A stretch of 64,000 nt of DNA from Azospirillum fermentarium (lineage in GTDB: Bacteria > Pseudomonadota > Alphaproteobacteria > Azospirillales > Azospirillaceae): contig NZ_JAOQNH010000001.1 in NCBI RefSeq assembly GCF_025961205.1, positions 1,450,001-1,514,000 on the forward strand. Reading direction: 5' to 3'. Below, piece after piece: positions 35,610 to 44,836 of this stretch. Every line of letters begins with the position of its first letter. Position 1 is the first letter of the stretch. Both the position numbers and the translations under genes were made by a program. The notes under the pieces were generated by a model. It was not told the DNA's origin, did no database searches, and saw only the letters and a list, made by a program, of their open reading frames with translations.

Positions 35610-36299
35610 TTACGCCAGAACGTTCACGATCTTGGAACTGTAGAGCTGCTTGAACGTCTCCACCGCGCTGGAGGAGGAGGACGAGCCGCTGCCCTGGCTG
35701 CTGTTCAGGAACTGCGACAGAAAGGAGCTGATGTCCGCCGCCCCGCTGGTGGCGGAGGTGGACGCGGTGCTGCTGCTGTCGGAAGAGGAACCGTCGCCCG
35801 ACTGCCCCATCATGCCACCGCCGGGGGGTGGGCCGGGGGGCGGGCCACCCATGCCGCCGCCGGGAGGCGGGCCGCCGGCACCACCCATGCCGCCCGCGCC
35901 GCCGCTGCCGGAGGTCATCTGGCTCTGGATGTCGGCGAAGGTGGATTTGATGGAGTCGGCTTCGTCCGACGACAACTTGCCGGATTCGACGTCGGCGTCG
36001 AGCTGGGAGAACAGCTTCTCCTGCATCTCGTCGGTGGACGATGTGGAGCCGTCGGCGTTCATGCCGAACATGCCGCCGGACCCACCGCCCGTGCCACCCA
36101 TCCCACCCATCCCACCCATGCCGCCGGGCGGCGGGGGTGGGGGCCGGTTGGACGTGGCGCCCGTGCTGCCGGTGCCGTCGGTGGACGATGTGCTGCCGGT
36201 CGCGCTGGTGGAAGACGATGATTGCGACTGGCGCAGCTTCAGCATTTCCTGAAGTGCGGACGCCGCCGAAGAAGATGAGGCGCTGCTGATGGACGACAT
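35610..36299 (-). CDS. Ser/Gly/Pro/Met-rich protein of unknown function
   Basis: 229 residues that I do not recognise. A Ser/Ala-rich N-terminus (MSSISSASSSSAASALQEML) is followed by PPPPPPGG and GGMGG repeats. A folded-looking helical island around residues 88-128 (EKLFSQLDADVESGKLSSDEADSIKSTF) faintly recalls an EF-hand pair without a full calcium loop. Then come more GGPPPGG repeats and a helical C-terminus. No signal peptide or membrane segment. GGGAGAG lies before the chosen ATG. It lies 138 bases downstream of the sigma-factor operon on the same strand and might belong to its regulon. Confidence 0.7.
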   Translation of the reverse strand: MSSISSASSSSAASALQEMLKLRQSQSSSSTSATGSTSSTDGTGSTGATSNRPPPPPPGGMGGMGGMGGTGGGSGGMFGMNADGSTSSTDEMQEKLFSQLDADVESGKLSSDEADSIKSTFADIQSQMTSGSGGAGGMGGAGGPPPGGGMGGPPPGPPPGGGMMGQSGDGSSSDSSSTASTSATSGAADISSFLSQFLNSSQGSGSSSSSSAVETFKQLYSSKIVNVLA

Positions 36300-36437
36300 G
36301 GAAGCTCTCCCGCCGTGGGTTGCTGCCGATTGTTTTGTGCTTGTCTGTAGGGTGAAACGGCGGGGGGAAGCGTATCCTGCGCAGTTTTTTCGCCACCGCC
36401 GTTTTTTCTGAAGCGGCACGGCGGCGGAACGCCCGCC

Positions 36438-36935
36438 TTACCGCGGGGGCGGCGGCGGACGGTCGTGGAAATCGGCCAGCTTGTGGCGGCCGTCGGCGGA
36501 CATGGCGGCGATGGCGGCGGCGGCGTCGCGCAGGAGCGGTGCCAGCTTCCGGTCGTCGAACGCCCGCTGCCCTTCCAGCGCGCTGATGAAGGCCGTGCTG
36601 TCGAACGGTTCGGTGGACAGGATGACGCGCAGGCGCGTGCGCATCATCTCCATGTTCTCGCCCATGCTGTGCAGCGCGTCGCGGTGGATCATCACCACGT
36701 TCTGGAGCTTTTCGGCGTCGGCAGGCGGCAGCACGCGGCCCAGGTCGTGCAACAGCCGCTCCACCGCCTTGGCCGGGCCGGGGGGCGGGGGGGGCGGGCC
36801 GAACGTCCGCTGCGCCACCAGAACCCCGCCCATGAACATGTTGGCGGCCAGCGACGCCAGCAGCAGCCAGCGTTCCCAGCGCTGTGGGCGGGAGCCGGCC
36901 GCCGGGGCGCTGTGGCCCGGAGTGCCTGACGTCAT
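36438..36935 (-). CDS. Periplasmic heavy-metal-sensor-like protein (CpxP/CnrX type)
   Basis: 165 residues. One membrane helix at about 22-43 anchors a periplasmic helical domain. A PPPPPPGPA hinge is followed by long helices containing an LHDLGRVLPPADAEKLQNV segment and a FDDRKLAPLLRDAAAAIAAM segment, the pattern of CpxP/ZraP/CnrX-like sensors. In such modules the sensor controls an anti-sigma factor. It starts 2 bases after the anti-sigma-like gene stop and is the third gene of the operon. Whether it binds metal is not shown; few histidines or cysteines are present. Confidence 0.75.
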   Translation of the reverse strand: MTSGTPGHSAPAAGSRPQRWERWLLLASLAANMFMGGVLVAQRTFGPPPPPPGPAKAVERLLHDLGRVLPPADAEKLQNVVMIHRDALHSMGENMEMMRTRLRVILSTEPFDSTAFISALEGQRAFDDRKLAPLLRDAAAAIAAMSADGRHKLADFHDRPPPPPR

Positions 36936-36937
36936 CC

Positions 36938-37393
36938 TTACAAACTCCCGAAATAGGTGGTGCCGGCGTACGTCGTGCCGCCCAGGGCGCTGGTGAAATC
37001 GGTGGCCGATGCCGGGGCCGGCAGCAGGCCGCTGGCGCACACCAGGAATCCGGCGATCCCCATGGCCGCCAGGAACCCGGCGGTGGGCCACAGCCGCAGC
37101 GTGTTGCGGGCCGCCGTCAGGGAATAGGGCACCGGCGGGGCCAGATCGTCCATCCGTTCCGACAGACGGGCCAGCACCCGTTCGGCCCGTTCGTCCGACA
37201 CCGCGGGCGCGGCCGCGCGGTCGAGCTCGGCGTCCAGCGCCGCCGCCCCGTCCAGGATGGCGCGGGCCTCGCCGCTGTGGGCGAGCAGCATCAGGGCGCG
37301 GGCGCGGGTGTCCGCGGGCCATCGCTCGATGTCGCCGCCGTAGAGTTCGGCCATCCGGCCGAAATCCGTCACTGAGAACTCTTTGAGCGTCAT
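36938..37393 (-). CDS. Putative anti-sigma factor, single-pass membrane protein
   Basis: 151 residues. A cytoplasmic N-terminal ~100 residues with a FSVTDFGRMAELYGGDIERWP opening is followed by a transmembrane helix at about 103-123 and a short periplasmic tail. It overlaps the sigma-factor stop by ATGA and precedes the CpxP-like sensor. That position and topology make it the likely membrane anti-sigma factor. It lacks an obvious zinc HxxxCxxC anti-sigma motif, so the assignment rests on context. Confidence 0.7.
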   Translation of the reverse strand: MTLKEFSVTDFGRMAELYGGDIERWPADTRARALMLLAHSGEARAILDGAAALDAELDRAAAPAVSDERAERVLARLSERMDDLAPPVPYSLTAARNTLRLWPTAGFLAAMGIAGFLVCASGLLPAPASATDFTSALGGTTYAGTTYFGSL

Positions 37394-38007
37394 GTTGTCC
37401 CCCCGTCCTTCTGACGGATGAGTGGCTGAAGCCGGGAGCGGACCACCCGCCGCGCCCGGACCAGAAGGCTTTCCATGGCCGATACCGAAACCTGCATGAC
37501 CTCCGACGCCTCCGCACAGCTCAGCTCTTCATAATAGCACAAGCTGAGCGCGGCCCGCTGGCGGTCGGGCAGGGATTCGATGGCCTGATCCACCGCCGCG
37601 GCGATTTGCCGGTCGGACACGGCGGTTTCGGCGTCGATGCCGCCGTCGGGCATCTCCCCCGCCTCCTCCAGGGGGTCGAAGCTGCGGCGGCGCCGGTAGT
37701 CGATGGCCCGGTTCACCACGATGCGGTACAGCCATGTGGTGAACCGGGCGCCGTTGTCGTGCCAGCGGTCGGCACGGGTCCAGATTTGCAGGAACGCGTC
37801 CTGCACCACCTCTTCGGCGTCGTGGGCGTTGCCGACCACGCGCTGGGCCAGGCTCAGGCTGCGTTTCAGGTGACGGCGCGACAGGATGTCGAAGGCCGCG
37901 CGGTTCCCCGCCGCGACCTCCCCCATCAATGTCTCGTCGTCGGCATCCGTCAACGCCGCCGCCCGGCTGTGTGTCCAAAGTCCCAAACCGCTCGACCCGT
38001 CAAACAA
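37390..38007 (-). CDS. ECF-family RNA polymerase sigma factor
   Basis: Up to 205 residues with sigma region 2 (AAFDILSRRHLKRSLSLAQRVVGNAHDAEEVVQDAFLQIW, listed here only as positions 38-77) and region 4 (SLPDRQRAALSLCYYEELSCAEASEVM near 140-166). The longest frame starts at TTG (38007). The first ATG inside would remove part of region 2, so a non-ATG start upstream is likely, but the exact codon is uncertain. First gene of a sigma / anti-sigma / CpxP-like operon; probably responds to an envelope or metal signal. Confidence 0.88.
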   Translation of the reverse strand: MFDGSSGLGLWTHSRAAALTDADDETLMGEVAAGNRAAFDILSRRHLKRSLSLAQRVVGNAHDAEEVVQDAFLQIWTRADRWHDNGARFTTWLYRIVVNRAIDYRRRRSFDPLEEAGEMPDGGIDAETAVSDRQIAAAVDQAIESLPDRQRAALSLCYYEELSCAEASEVMQVSVSAMESLLVRARRVVRSRLQPLIRQKDGGTT

Positions 38008-38151
38008 TCGGTTTCATCGGCTCCCATGGCGTTGCACGGGGGATGGGGCACCGCTCCTGCGCCCGCCCGGCACATTTTTCGCCGCAGGAGGTGCCCCGCC
38101 CGCACCGTTTCATCCCCAAGATCAAGGTGCACCGACAGGCGGGTGACGGCC

Positions 38152-38877
38152 ATGGCGTCTTACGATTTCACCACGGAAAGCGGCATTTCGTCGGCGGCAT
38201 CGGATCTGGCCGCCTCGGTCCAGGCCGCCATCAAGTCCGCGGAAGCCTCCAGCGCGTCCGACGGTTCCGACGGTGTGCAGGAGTTCTCCAAGACCGTCCG
38301 CAAATCCTCGTCCACCATCGCTTCCAAGGCCACCGATATCGGGGTGCTGGCCAAGAACACCACCCGCCTGAACGTGGTCAGCAATCTGGAAGCCAAGGAC
38401 AACGTGGATTTCTACAAATTCCGCGTTGCCAACACCGGCGAGCCCACCCTGGCCAACGTGGGCGACGAGGGCGCGCGCATTCAGGTGATGACCAGGCTGG
38501 GATCGGTGATCGCCGACAGCAACACGGATTCCGGCAGCACCTATGACGCGTACCAGTCGCTGCAAAAGGGTGAACTGACGCTGGATTCCGGCGACTACAC
38601 CATCCGCGTCACCCGCGACAAGGGCGTGGACGCCGGCACGCCGCTGAACTATGCCCTGCAGCTCGGCATGGGATCCTACACCCAGGATTTCGACACCATC
38701 GCCCAGCAGGCCGACAAGAGCAGCGAGGACACGGTTTCCCTGTCCGCCGATGCCCAGGGGCTGATGAGCATGCTGTCCTCGGCGGTGGACACCACCGCCA
38801 ACGGCCTGTTCACCGCCGGCCAGGGCACCGCCAGTTCCTCCGACCTGATCGGCACCCTGTTCGACGGGTATGTGTAA
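38152..38877 (+). CDS. Unknown protein with PPC-like beta domain
   Basis: 241 residues with no signal peptide. A Ser/Ala-rich, helical first ~75 residues (MASYDFTTESGISSAASDL...) is followed at about 78-170 by a beta-rich unit. That unit reads NVDFYKFRVANTG ... ARIQVMTRLGSVIADS ... GDYTIRVTRD, the strand pattern of bacterial pre-peptidase C-terminal (PPC) domains. The C-terminus is again Ser/Ala/Gln-rich. It is divergent from the ECF sigma gene with 144 bases between the starts. Its style (no classical signal, Ser-rich ends) recalls type-I-secreted proteins, but no secretion genes are near. Confidence 0.7.
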   Translation: MASYDFTTESGISSAASDLAASVQAAIKSAEASSASDGSDGVQEFSKTVRKSSSTIASKATDIGVLAKNTTRLNVVSNLEAKDNVDFYKFRVANTGEPTLANVGDEGARIQVMTRLGSVIADSNTDSGSTYDAYQSLQKGELTLDSGDYTIRVTRDKGVDAGTPLNYALQLGMGSYTQDFDTIAQQADKSSEDTVSLSADAQGLMSMLSSAVDTTANGLFTAGQGTASSSDLIGTLFDGYV

Positions 38878-38888
38878 CGGGCCGTCCG

Positions 38889-40088
38889 TCAGCCCGTCAG
38901 GCTGGCGGTGACGATCAGCATGTCGTCGTTGATGCGCGGCCCGAAACGGTCGAAGAAGCGTTGCCCCAGCCATCCCGCCAGGCTTTCGCCCACAAATCCG
39001 GCAGGCAGCGCCGTCTCGATCCACGCGGCCAGTTCCTCTTCGTCCCGTGGCGCGGAGACGTCGCCGGGGCCGCCGGGGTCGCATTCCACCAGCGCATCGC
39101 TGTAGACGATCAAGGTATCGTCCGTGCCCAGCACGATTTCCCGCGTGTCGCGGGGCATATGGGGTGTCATGCCGAACGGCACCCCCGACAGGGACACACT
39201 GTCCAGCCGCGGGGGGCCGGACCGCTGGCCATGCAGGATGAAGCCGTGGCGCAACCCGCCGCCGATGAAGCGGAAAACCCGGCGGGCGGTGTCGAACAGC
39301 CCATAAACCCCTGCCACATACTGCCCCTTTTCCCGGCCGAAGGCGTACAGCCGCCGGTCCAGATGCGCCGCGGTGGCATCCAGATCGGCGGAGAACGGCG
39401 GCGGCGGGGTCAGCAGCGTGTGGAACGCGAACATCCGCAGCGCCGCCGATACCCCATGGCCCGACACATCGCCCACCATCAGGGCAATCTGATCCGGCCC
39501 GGCGGTCCAGCAATTCCAATAATCGCCGCCGATGGCCGAGCACGGGTGGTAATAGGCATCGAGGCGGACGCCCCGTTCGGCCATGCGTTCCAGCGTCGTG
39601 GGGTGGGGCAGCACGGCTTCGCTCAGCAGGCGGGCCTCGGCCAGTTCCGCTTCCATATGGGCGCGGTAGGCCATCAGGCCGCCCGATGACAGCGCGTTGG
39701 ACAGGTGTACCCGCACCCGCGCCTCCAGTTCCGCCGGGTCATAGGGTTTGGCCACCACGTCCGACGCCCCGGCGGCGAACGCGGCCCGGCGGTCCTCGGG
39801 CTTGCTCATCACCGTCTGGATGATGATCGGGGTATAGGCGAAGCGGGGGTCGGTCCGCAGCCGCCGGCAGACCTCCAGCCCGTCGATGCCGGCCATCACC
39901 ACGTCCAGAAGGATGCAGGCCGGCTGTGCGCGCGTGATGAAATCCAGCGCCGCTTCCCCGCTGTCCACGGACACCACCGACGAGAAGCCGCCTTGGCGCA
40001 GCAGGTTTTCAATGACCAGGCGGTTGACCGCTTCGTCATCGACCACGAGAATCAGGGAATCGGCCAGGGATGACAGGGTGTCGGACAT
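38889..40088 (-). CDS. Response regulator with SpoIIE-type PP2C phosphatase output
   Basis: About 399 residues. A receiver domain (about residues 10-125; phospho-acceptor aspartate in CILLDVVMAGIDGLEV, lysine in VVAKPYDP) and a linker helix lead into an RsbU/SpoIIE serine phosphatase. Metal-binding motifs are AIGGDYWN and MVGDVSGHGVSAALRM. Such proteins dephosphorylate anti-sigma-antagonists in partner-switch stress circuits. No kinase or antagonist gene is adjacent. The ATG at 40088 gives a typical receiver N-terminus; an in-frame ATG at 40130 is also possible. Neither has a clear ribosome site. Confidence 0.88.
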   Translation of the reverse strand: MSDTLSSLADSLILVVDDEAVNRLVIENLLRQGGFSSVVSVDSGEAALDFITRAQPACILLDVVMAGIDGLEVCRRLRTDPRFAYTPIIIQTVMSKPEDRRAAFAAGASDVVAKPYDPAELEARVRVHLSNALSSGGLMAYRAHMEAELAEARLLSEAVLPHPTTLERMAERGVRLDAYYHPCSAIGGDYWNCWTAGPDQIALMVGDVSGHGVSAALRMFAFHTLLTPPPPFSADLDATAAHLDRRLYAFGREKGQYVAGVYGLFDTARRVFRFIGGGLRHGFILHGQRSGPPRLDSVSLSGVPFGMTPHMPRDTREIVLGTDDTLIVYSDALVECDPGGPGDVSAPRDEEELAAWIETALPAGFVGESLAGWLGQRFFDRFGPRINDDMLIVTASLTG

Positions 40089-40295
40089 TGGCGGCTTCGG
40101 GTTGGAAACCACAGCAATGTGGCTGTGCATTAGAACAAGGGCAACATATATTCCAAATATGAGATGAGGCAGGAAGACGCAGAAGTGGGTACTGCTTGAG
40201 AACTGGCTAAATCATGGACCGTAATGATCGTTTAGAGACCTTTCGATTCGCATCCATCCAGTGCAAGTTGTGTCTTCCGATGCAAATAAACGATG

Positions 40296-40330
40296 GCGGG
40301 CACACAAAGAATACGCCTTGGTGTGCCCGC
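40296..40330 (-). terminator. Hairpin ending the sulphonate ABC operon
   Basis: GCGGGCACAC (40296-40305) and GTGTGCCCGC (40321-40330) form a perfect 10-bp stem just past the ATPase stop at 40343. On the minus strand the following bases (CATCGTTTATTTG) are only weakly T-rich. Confidence 0.6.
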
Positions 40331-40342
40331 ATCGGTTCAGAT

Positions 40343-41113
40343 TCAGATGCTGTAATTGTCGGCCAGCCCACCGCGCACCTGACTGACCTGATCGTGGAAC
40401 GCGTTGCCGTCGCTGCCGGGCGTGTTGGCGAAATCGCGCACGATGCGGGCCGGGCCGCCGCCGGTGCTGTTGCCGCCCAGCAGCAGGATGCGGTCGGCCA
40501 GATGCACCGCCTCTTCGATATCGTGGGTGACGAACAGGATGGTCTTGCCGGTTTCCTGGTGGATGCGGCGCAGCTCTTCCTGCAGGTTCCGGCGGGTGAT
40601 GGCGTCCAGCGCCCCGAACGGCTCGTCCATCAGCAGGATGTCCGGCTCCACCGCCAGGGCGCGGGCGATGCCCACCCGCTGGCGCTGCCCGCCCGACAGT
40701 TCATAGGGCCAGCGGCGGCCATAGCCGTCGAGATGCACCAGCCGCAGTGCCGCCGCGGCGCGGTCGGCACGGGCGGTCTTGGGCACGGGCAGCCCCTCCA
40801 GCCCGAATTCCACGTTCTTCTGCACCCGGCGCCACGGCATCAGCCGGGCGTCCTGGAACACCAGCGCCACCGGGCGGCGGTCGGGCCGTTCGGGGGCGTG
40901 GATGTCCACATGCCCGGTGCGGGCGCCGTGCAGGCCGGCGACCACCCGCAGCAGGGTGGATTTGCCCACGCCCGACGGGCCGACAATGGCGACGAAGCTG
41001 CCGCGCTCGATGGCCAGCGTCACCCCCGCCAGCACCGGCGGCGCGTCGGCGCCATAGCCGATGGAGACGTCCTTGAGGTCGATTGCGACCGTCGATCCGT
41101 TTATCGGCGCCAT
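40343..41113 (-). CDS. ABC transporter ATPase, SsuB/TauB type
   Basis: The 256-residue ATP-binding subunit of a nitrate/sulphonate/bicarbonate-type importer: Walker A GPSGVGKST near residue 45, VFQDARLMPWRRV Q-loop, signature LSGGQRQRVGIARAL and LLMDEPFGALD Walker B. Its start overlaps the permease stop by 13 bases. Placement directly after the cys genes makes an alkanesulphonate, taurine or sulphate-ester substrate more likely than nitrate or thiamine precursor; this is inference from context. Confidence 0.92.
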   Translation of the reverse strand: MAPINGSTVAIDLKDVSIGYGADAPPVLAGVTLAIERGSFVAIVGPSGVGKSTLLRVVAGLHGARTGHVDIHAPERPDRRPVALVFQDARLMPWRRVQKNVEFGLEGLPVPKTARADRAAAALRLVHLDGYGRRWPYELSGGQRQRVGIARALAVEPDILLMDEPFGALDAITRRNLQEELRRIHQETGKTILFVTHDIEEAVHLADRILLLGGNSTGGGPARIVRDFANTPGSDGNAFHDQVSQVRGGLADNYSI

Positions 41114-41853
41114 GCCAGCACCCGCCCCTGCACGCGCATGAAGATGAAGTCGGACACGCCGTACAGGACGGCGATGGTGACCATGTAGAGGACCACGATG
41201 TTGGTGGCGAGCATGCCCGATGCGTCCTGCATCCGCATGCCGACCCCGGTGATGCCGAACAGCTCGGCGGCCACCACCGTCATCCAGCCCTGGCCCAAGC
41301 CCGCGCGCAGGCCCGACAGGATGCCGGGCATGGCGGCGGGCAGCACGATCTTGAACACCCGCGGGATCAGCCCGCCCTGGCCGAACGCTTCGCCCAGTTC
41401 GATCAGATCCTTGTCGATGCCCTGCACCGCGGCGTAGCTGGCGAAATAGTTGATCCAGAACACCGTGAGCGCGATCAGAAACGACGCCGCCTGTTCGCTG
41501 ACCCCGAACCAGATGATGGCGAACGGGATCCAGGCGATGGACGGGATGGGCCGCAGCATGCGCACCACCCACGCCTGCAGCGCATCCCACACCGGCCACA
41601 GCGCCGCCGCGGCGCCGAAGGCGATGCCCAGAAGCGAGCCGATCACCAGCCCCTTCAGGTAATGGGACAGGCTGGACAGCACCATGGCCTGCCACATGCC
41701 CCGCTTCACCTCCGCCAGGAAGGCGGGCGGAACGGCGCTGGGGGACGGCAGAAGGCCCGCAGGGACGAATCCGCTGCGGGCCATGGCTTCCCAAAGACCC
41801 AGGAAGACCGCCACACCCAGCGCGGAGAGAATCACCGCGCGCTGGGTTTTCAT
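41101..41853 (-). CDS. ABC transporter permease, SsuC/TauC type
   Basis: A 250-residue inner-membrane protein with about six helices and the BPD_transp_1 EAA-type loop (ELGEAFGQGGLIPRVFKIVLPAAMPGILSGLR, about residues 150-181). WIPFAIIWFG around residue 112 is typical of SsuC/TauC permeases. Its start overlaps the binding-protein stop by 4 bases (ATGA) and its stop overlaps the ATPase start, so the three are translationally coupled. Confidence 0.92.
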   Translation of the reverse strand: MKTQRAVILSALGVAVFLGLWEAMARSGFVPAGLLPSPSAVPPAFLAEVKRGMWQAMVLSSLSHYLKGLVIGSLLGIAFGAAAALWPVWDALQAWVVRMLRPIPSIAWIPFAIIWFGVSEQAASFLIALTVFWINYFASYAAVQGIDKDLIELGEAFGQGGLIPRVFKIVLPAAMPGILSGLRAGLGQGWMTVVAAELFGITGVGMRMQDASGMLATNIVVLYMVTIAVLYGVSDFIFMRVQGRVLAWRR

Positions 41854-42869
41854 TTCTTCACCGCCGCGTCATAGAAGCGGAAGTCGAACGCCTGATCCAC
41901 CGCAATGCCCGGCTCGGCGGTGCCCAGTTCCTCCTGGTACGCCTGCATCTTGCGCGACGGCTCCAGAATGGTGTGGGGGTCGGCGTCGAACTTGGAGGCG
42001 GGGGAGGCGATGGCCGATTCCAGCACCGCCGGTTCCACCAGACCCTTGCCCAGGTATTCGTTGGCCAGTTCCGCCGTGCGCTTCGGGTTCGCGGTCACGG
42101 TGTCCACCGCCTTGACGTGCAGGGCGACGAAGCGGGTCAGCGCGTCGGCGTGGTTCTTGATGACCGAGCCGTGGGCGGCCACGACGGTGCCCGGCTGCTG
42201 CGGGAACATGTCGCCGCCCAGCGCCATGATGGCGGACTTGGGATCGGCCTGACGCACGATGGTGACGGTGGGTTCGCGGATGGTGGCGGCGTCGAGCGCG
42301 CCGGCCATCAGCGCCTGCTGCGTCTTCTCGATGCCCATCGGCACGATCTCGACCAGGGCGGGATCGACCTTGGCCATCTTCGACAGCCAATGCTGCAGCG
42401 TGGTGTTGGGGACCGAGCCGGGGGGCTGGGTGCCGATCTTGGCCTTGCGCCCATTCTTGGCGAAGAACGCCTTGAAGGCGTCCGCCGCCGGCACCCCGTC
42501 CGACGCATCGGCCAGCGGGCCGCGGCTGACCACGGTCATCTCTTCCATGCCCGAATTGGCGACCACGGCCACGTCCACGCCCTTGGATTTGGCGACGATC
42601 ACCGGGGCGACACCGGCATAGAGCATGTCGATCTTGCCGGCGGCCAGCGCCTGGATGCCGGCGGGGCCGGATTCGAAGCGGGTCAGCTTCAGCTCGAAGC
42701 CTTCCTTCTTGGCCCAGCCCTCACCCTCCAGCACGAACAGCGGGGCGGCGGCCAGGATCGGGATATAGCCGATCTCCAGCTTCAGCGCCTCGGCGGCACG
42801 GGCGGCGGGGGCGGCGGTCACCAGGGCCAGGGCCACCGCGGCGGCGGCGGTTTTCCACGTCTTCAGCAT
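41850..42869 (-). CDS. ABC transporter solute-binding protein, SsuA/NMT1-like
   Basis: A 339-residue periplasmic receptor. The signal peptide ends near ARA-AE (residue 25). The type-II binding fold begins LKLEIGYIPILAAAPLFVLEGEGW, listed as residues 29-52. A GTQPPGSVPNTTLQHWL segment near 145-161 matches the SsuA/TauA ligand-binding region. First gene of the ABC trio, 89 bases after cysNC with a hairpin between them. A sulphur compound is the likely ligand from context only. Confidence 0.88.
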   Translation of the reverse strand: MLKTWKTAAAAVALALVTAAPAARAAEALKLEIGYIPILAAAPLFVLEGEGWAKKEGFELKLTRFESGPAGIQALAAGKIDMLYAGVAPVIVAKSKGVDVAVVANSGMEEMTVVSRGPLADASDGVPAADAFKAFFAKNGRKAKIGTQPPGSVPNTTLQHWLSKMAKVDPALVEIVPMGIEKTQQALMAGALDAATIREPTVTIVRQADPKSAIMALGGDMFPQQPGTVVAAHGSVIKNHADALTRFVALHVKAVDTVTANPKRTAELANEYLGKGLVEPAVLESAIASPASKFDADPHTILEPSRKMQAYQEELGTAEPGIAVDQAFDFRFYDAAVKK

Positions 42870-42903
42870 CTCTCTCGTCCAATCCCTTATCGTTTGACGC
42901 CGA

Positions 42904-42934
42904 CAACGGCACCGGCGGGGGGCCGGTACCGTTG
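42904..42934 (-). promoter_or_regulatory. Hairpin between cysNC and the ABC binding-protein gene
   Basis: CAACGGCACCGG (42904-42915) pairs with CCGGTACCGTTG (42923-42934) with one mismatch and a 7-base loop, 24 bases past the cysNC stop. No T run follows. It may be a partial terminator or processing site tuning expression of the transporter relative to the cys genes. Confidence 0.5.
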
Positions 42935-42958
42935 GCGGAACAGTTCAGCGGCGGGGGA

Positions 42959-44818
42959 TTACGCCAGACGGCGCGTGGCGGCGTTGGCGCCGAACGTCCG
43001 CTCCACGTAATCCACCAGGGTGGCCAGCGCATCGGCCTGGGGCAGCGTGCCCGTGTCGATGGTGACCTCGGGGTTCTCCGGCGCTTCGTAGGGGGAGGAG
43101 ATGCCGGTGAAGTCGGGAATGTCGCCCGCGCGGGCCTTGGCGTAAAGCCCCTTTGGATCGCGCGCTTCGCAGGTGGCGAGGTCGGCGGCCACATGCACCT
43201 CGTGGAACCGTTCGCCGCCGATGGCCCGCGCCCGCGCCCGGTCGGACGCCAGCGGGGAGATGAGGGAGGTGATGACCACCATGCCGGCGTCGGCGAACAG
43301 CTTGGCGGCTTCGGCCACCCGGCGGATGTTCTCCGCCCGGTCTTCCAGCGAGAAGCCCAGGCCGGCGTTCAGGCCGCCCCGCACCCCGTCGCCGTCCAGC
43401 ACGAACACCTGCCAGCCGCGGTCGAACAGCACCCGTTCCAGCGCCATGGCCAGCGTGGACTTGCCGGCCCCGGACAGGCCGGTGAACCACAGGACGCCGC
43501 CCTTGTGGCCGTTGGCGGCGGCGCGTTCGTCCGCCGTCACCGCGTGGTCCACCGCGTGCAGGTTAGTCGCCGCCGCCGCTTCGTTGGCTTCCAGCACGAT
43601 GCAGCCGCCAACCACGTCGTAGCCGTCGATCAGCACGCCGCGGCCGGTGCGCGACAGGTCCGACGCCTCGTCCACCGGGATCGGGCGGCGGCTGCGGAAC
43701 ACCACCTCCGCCACCTCGTTGCGGTGGATGATCTTGCCCGGCGTGGCCGACAGATCCTCGATGTCGATGACGGCGGTGATGGACTCCACGGTCACCCGGT
43801 GCTCGGACGTGGCGATCTTCAGCGTCAGCACGTCGCCCACCGCCAGCGGGCGGGACACCAGCCAGAACAGCCGCACCGACAGGGTGTGCGCCAGCTTGGG
43901 CGCCTGTTCCCGGTGGAAGCCGACGTGGCCGCGCTCCACGAACAGGCGCTTGTCCAGCGTGATGCCGATGGACTGGCCGGCACCTGCGGACAGCACCGTC
44001 TCAGGATGGTTCCAGGCTTCGATGGTGATGATGGTGGCACTTTCCCCCGTGGGGGCGAAGTGCAGCGTGTCGCCGACGCGCAGGCGCCCGCTTTCGATGC
44101 GGCCCGCCAGGATGCGGCGGTCGTCGGGCTTGTACACGTCCTGGATGGGGAAGCGCAGCGCCTGGTCCAGCGGGGCGCGCGACGGCATGAAGGCGTCCAG
44201 CGCCTCCACCACCGTCGGGCCGCTGTACCACGGGGCCTTGTCCGACGGGCCGGCGATGTTGTCGCCGTGGCGGGCGGCCACCGGGATCACCGAGGTGGGA
44301 GTGACGCCCAGCTCGCCCAGATAGGCGCGGATTTCCTGTTCCACGGCCTGGAAGCGGGCCTCGTCGAAATCCACCCGGTCCATCTTGTTGACGGCCACCG
44401 CCACCTGGCGCACGCCCAAGAGGTGCAGCAGAAAGGCGTGGCGGCGCGACTGTTCCAAGGCACCTTCGGCGGCGTCGATCACCAGGATGGCGGCGTCGGC
44501 CTGGGACGCGCCGGTCACCATGTTCTTCAGGAACTCGGCGTGGCCCGGTGCGTCGATGATGACGTAGGGGCGCTGGGCCGTCTTGAAGTGGATCTGGGTG
44601 GTGTCGATGGTGATGCCCTGATCGCGTTCCGCCTGGAGCGCGTCCATGACGAACGACCATTCGAAGGGCATGCCGCGCTTGCGGCTCATTTCCTGGACCT
44701 GATCGACCTTGCCGTCGGGCAGCGACCCGGTGTCGTTCAGCAGCCGGCCGATCAGGGTGGACTTGCCGTGGTCCACGTGGCCGACGATGACGATGCGCAG
44801 TTGGGAAGTTTGGGGCAT
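42959..44818 (-). CDS. cysNC: Bifunctional sulphate adenylyltransferase large subunit / APS kinase
   Basis: A 619-residue fusion. The N-terminal ~430 residues are CysN, the GTPase that drives ATP sulphurylase: GHVDHGKST at about 12-20, DAPGHAEF and NKMDRVDF motifs. The C-terminal ~180 residues are APS kinase CysC, with P-loop [11 protein letters not shown] near residue 447 and the [10 protein letters not shown] segment. The NodQ-type fusion is common in rhizobia and Azospirillum. It makes APS and PAPS from sulphate and is 18 bases downstream of cysD. Confidence 0.95.
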   Translation of the reverse strand: MPQTSQLRIVIVGHVDHGKSTLIGRLLNDTGSLPDGKVDQVQEMSRKRGMPFEWSFVMDALQAERDQGITIDTTQIHFKTAQRPYVIIDAPGHAEFLKNMVTGASQADAAILVIDAAEGALEQSRRHAFLLHLLGVRQVAVAVNKMDRVDFDEARFQAVEQEIRAYLGELGVTPTSVIPVAARHGDNIAGPSDKAPWYSGPTVVEALDAFMPSRAPLDQALRFPIQDVYKPDDRRILAGRIESGRLRVGDTLHFAPTGESATIITIEAWNHPETVLSAGAGQSIGITLDKRLFVERGHVGFHREQAPKLAHTLSVRLFWLVSRPLAVGDVLTLKIATSEHRVTVESITAVIDIEDLSATPGKIIHRNEVAEVVFRSRRPIPVDEASDLSRTGRGVLIDGYDVVGGCIVLEANEAAAATNLHAVDHAVTADERAAANGHKGGVLWFTGLSGAGKSTLAMALERVLFDRGWQVFVLDGDGVRGGLNAGLGFSLEDRAENIRRVAEAAKLFADAGMVVITSLISPLASDRARARAIGGERFHEVHVAADLATCEARDPKGLYAKARAGDIPDFTGISSPYEAPENPEVTIDTGTLPQADALATLVDYVERTFGANAATRRLA

Positions 44819-44836
44819 GGTCCCGGCGTCCTTATC

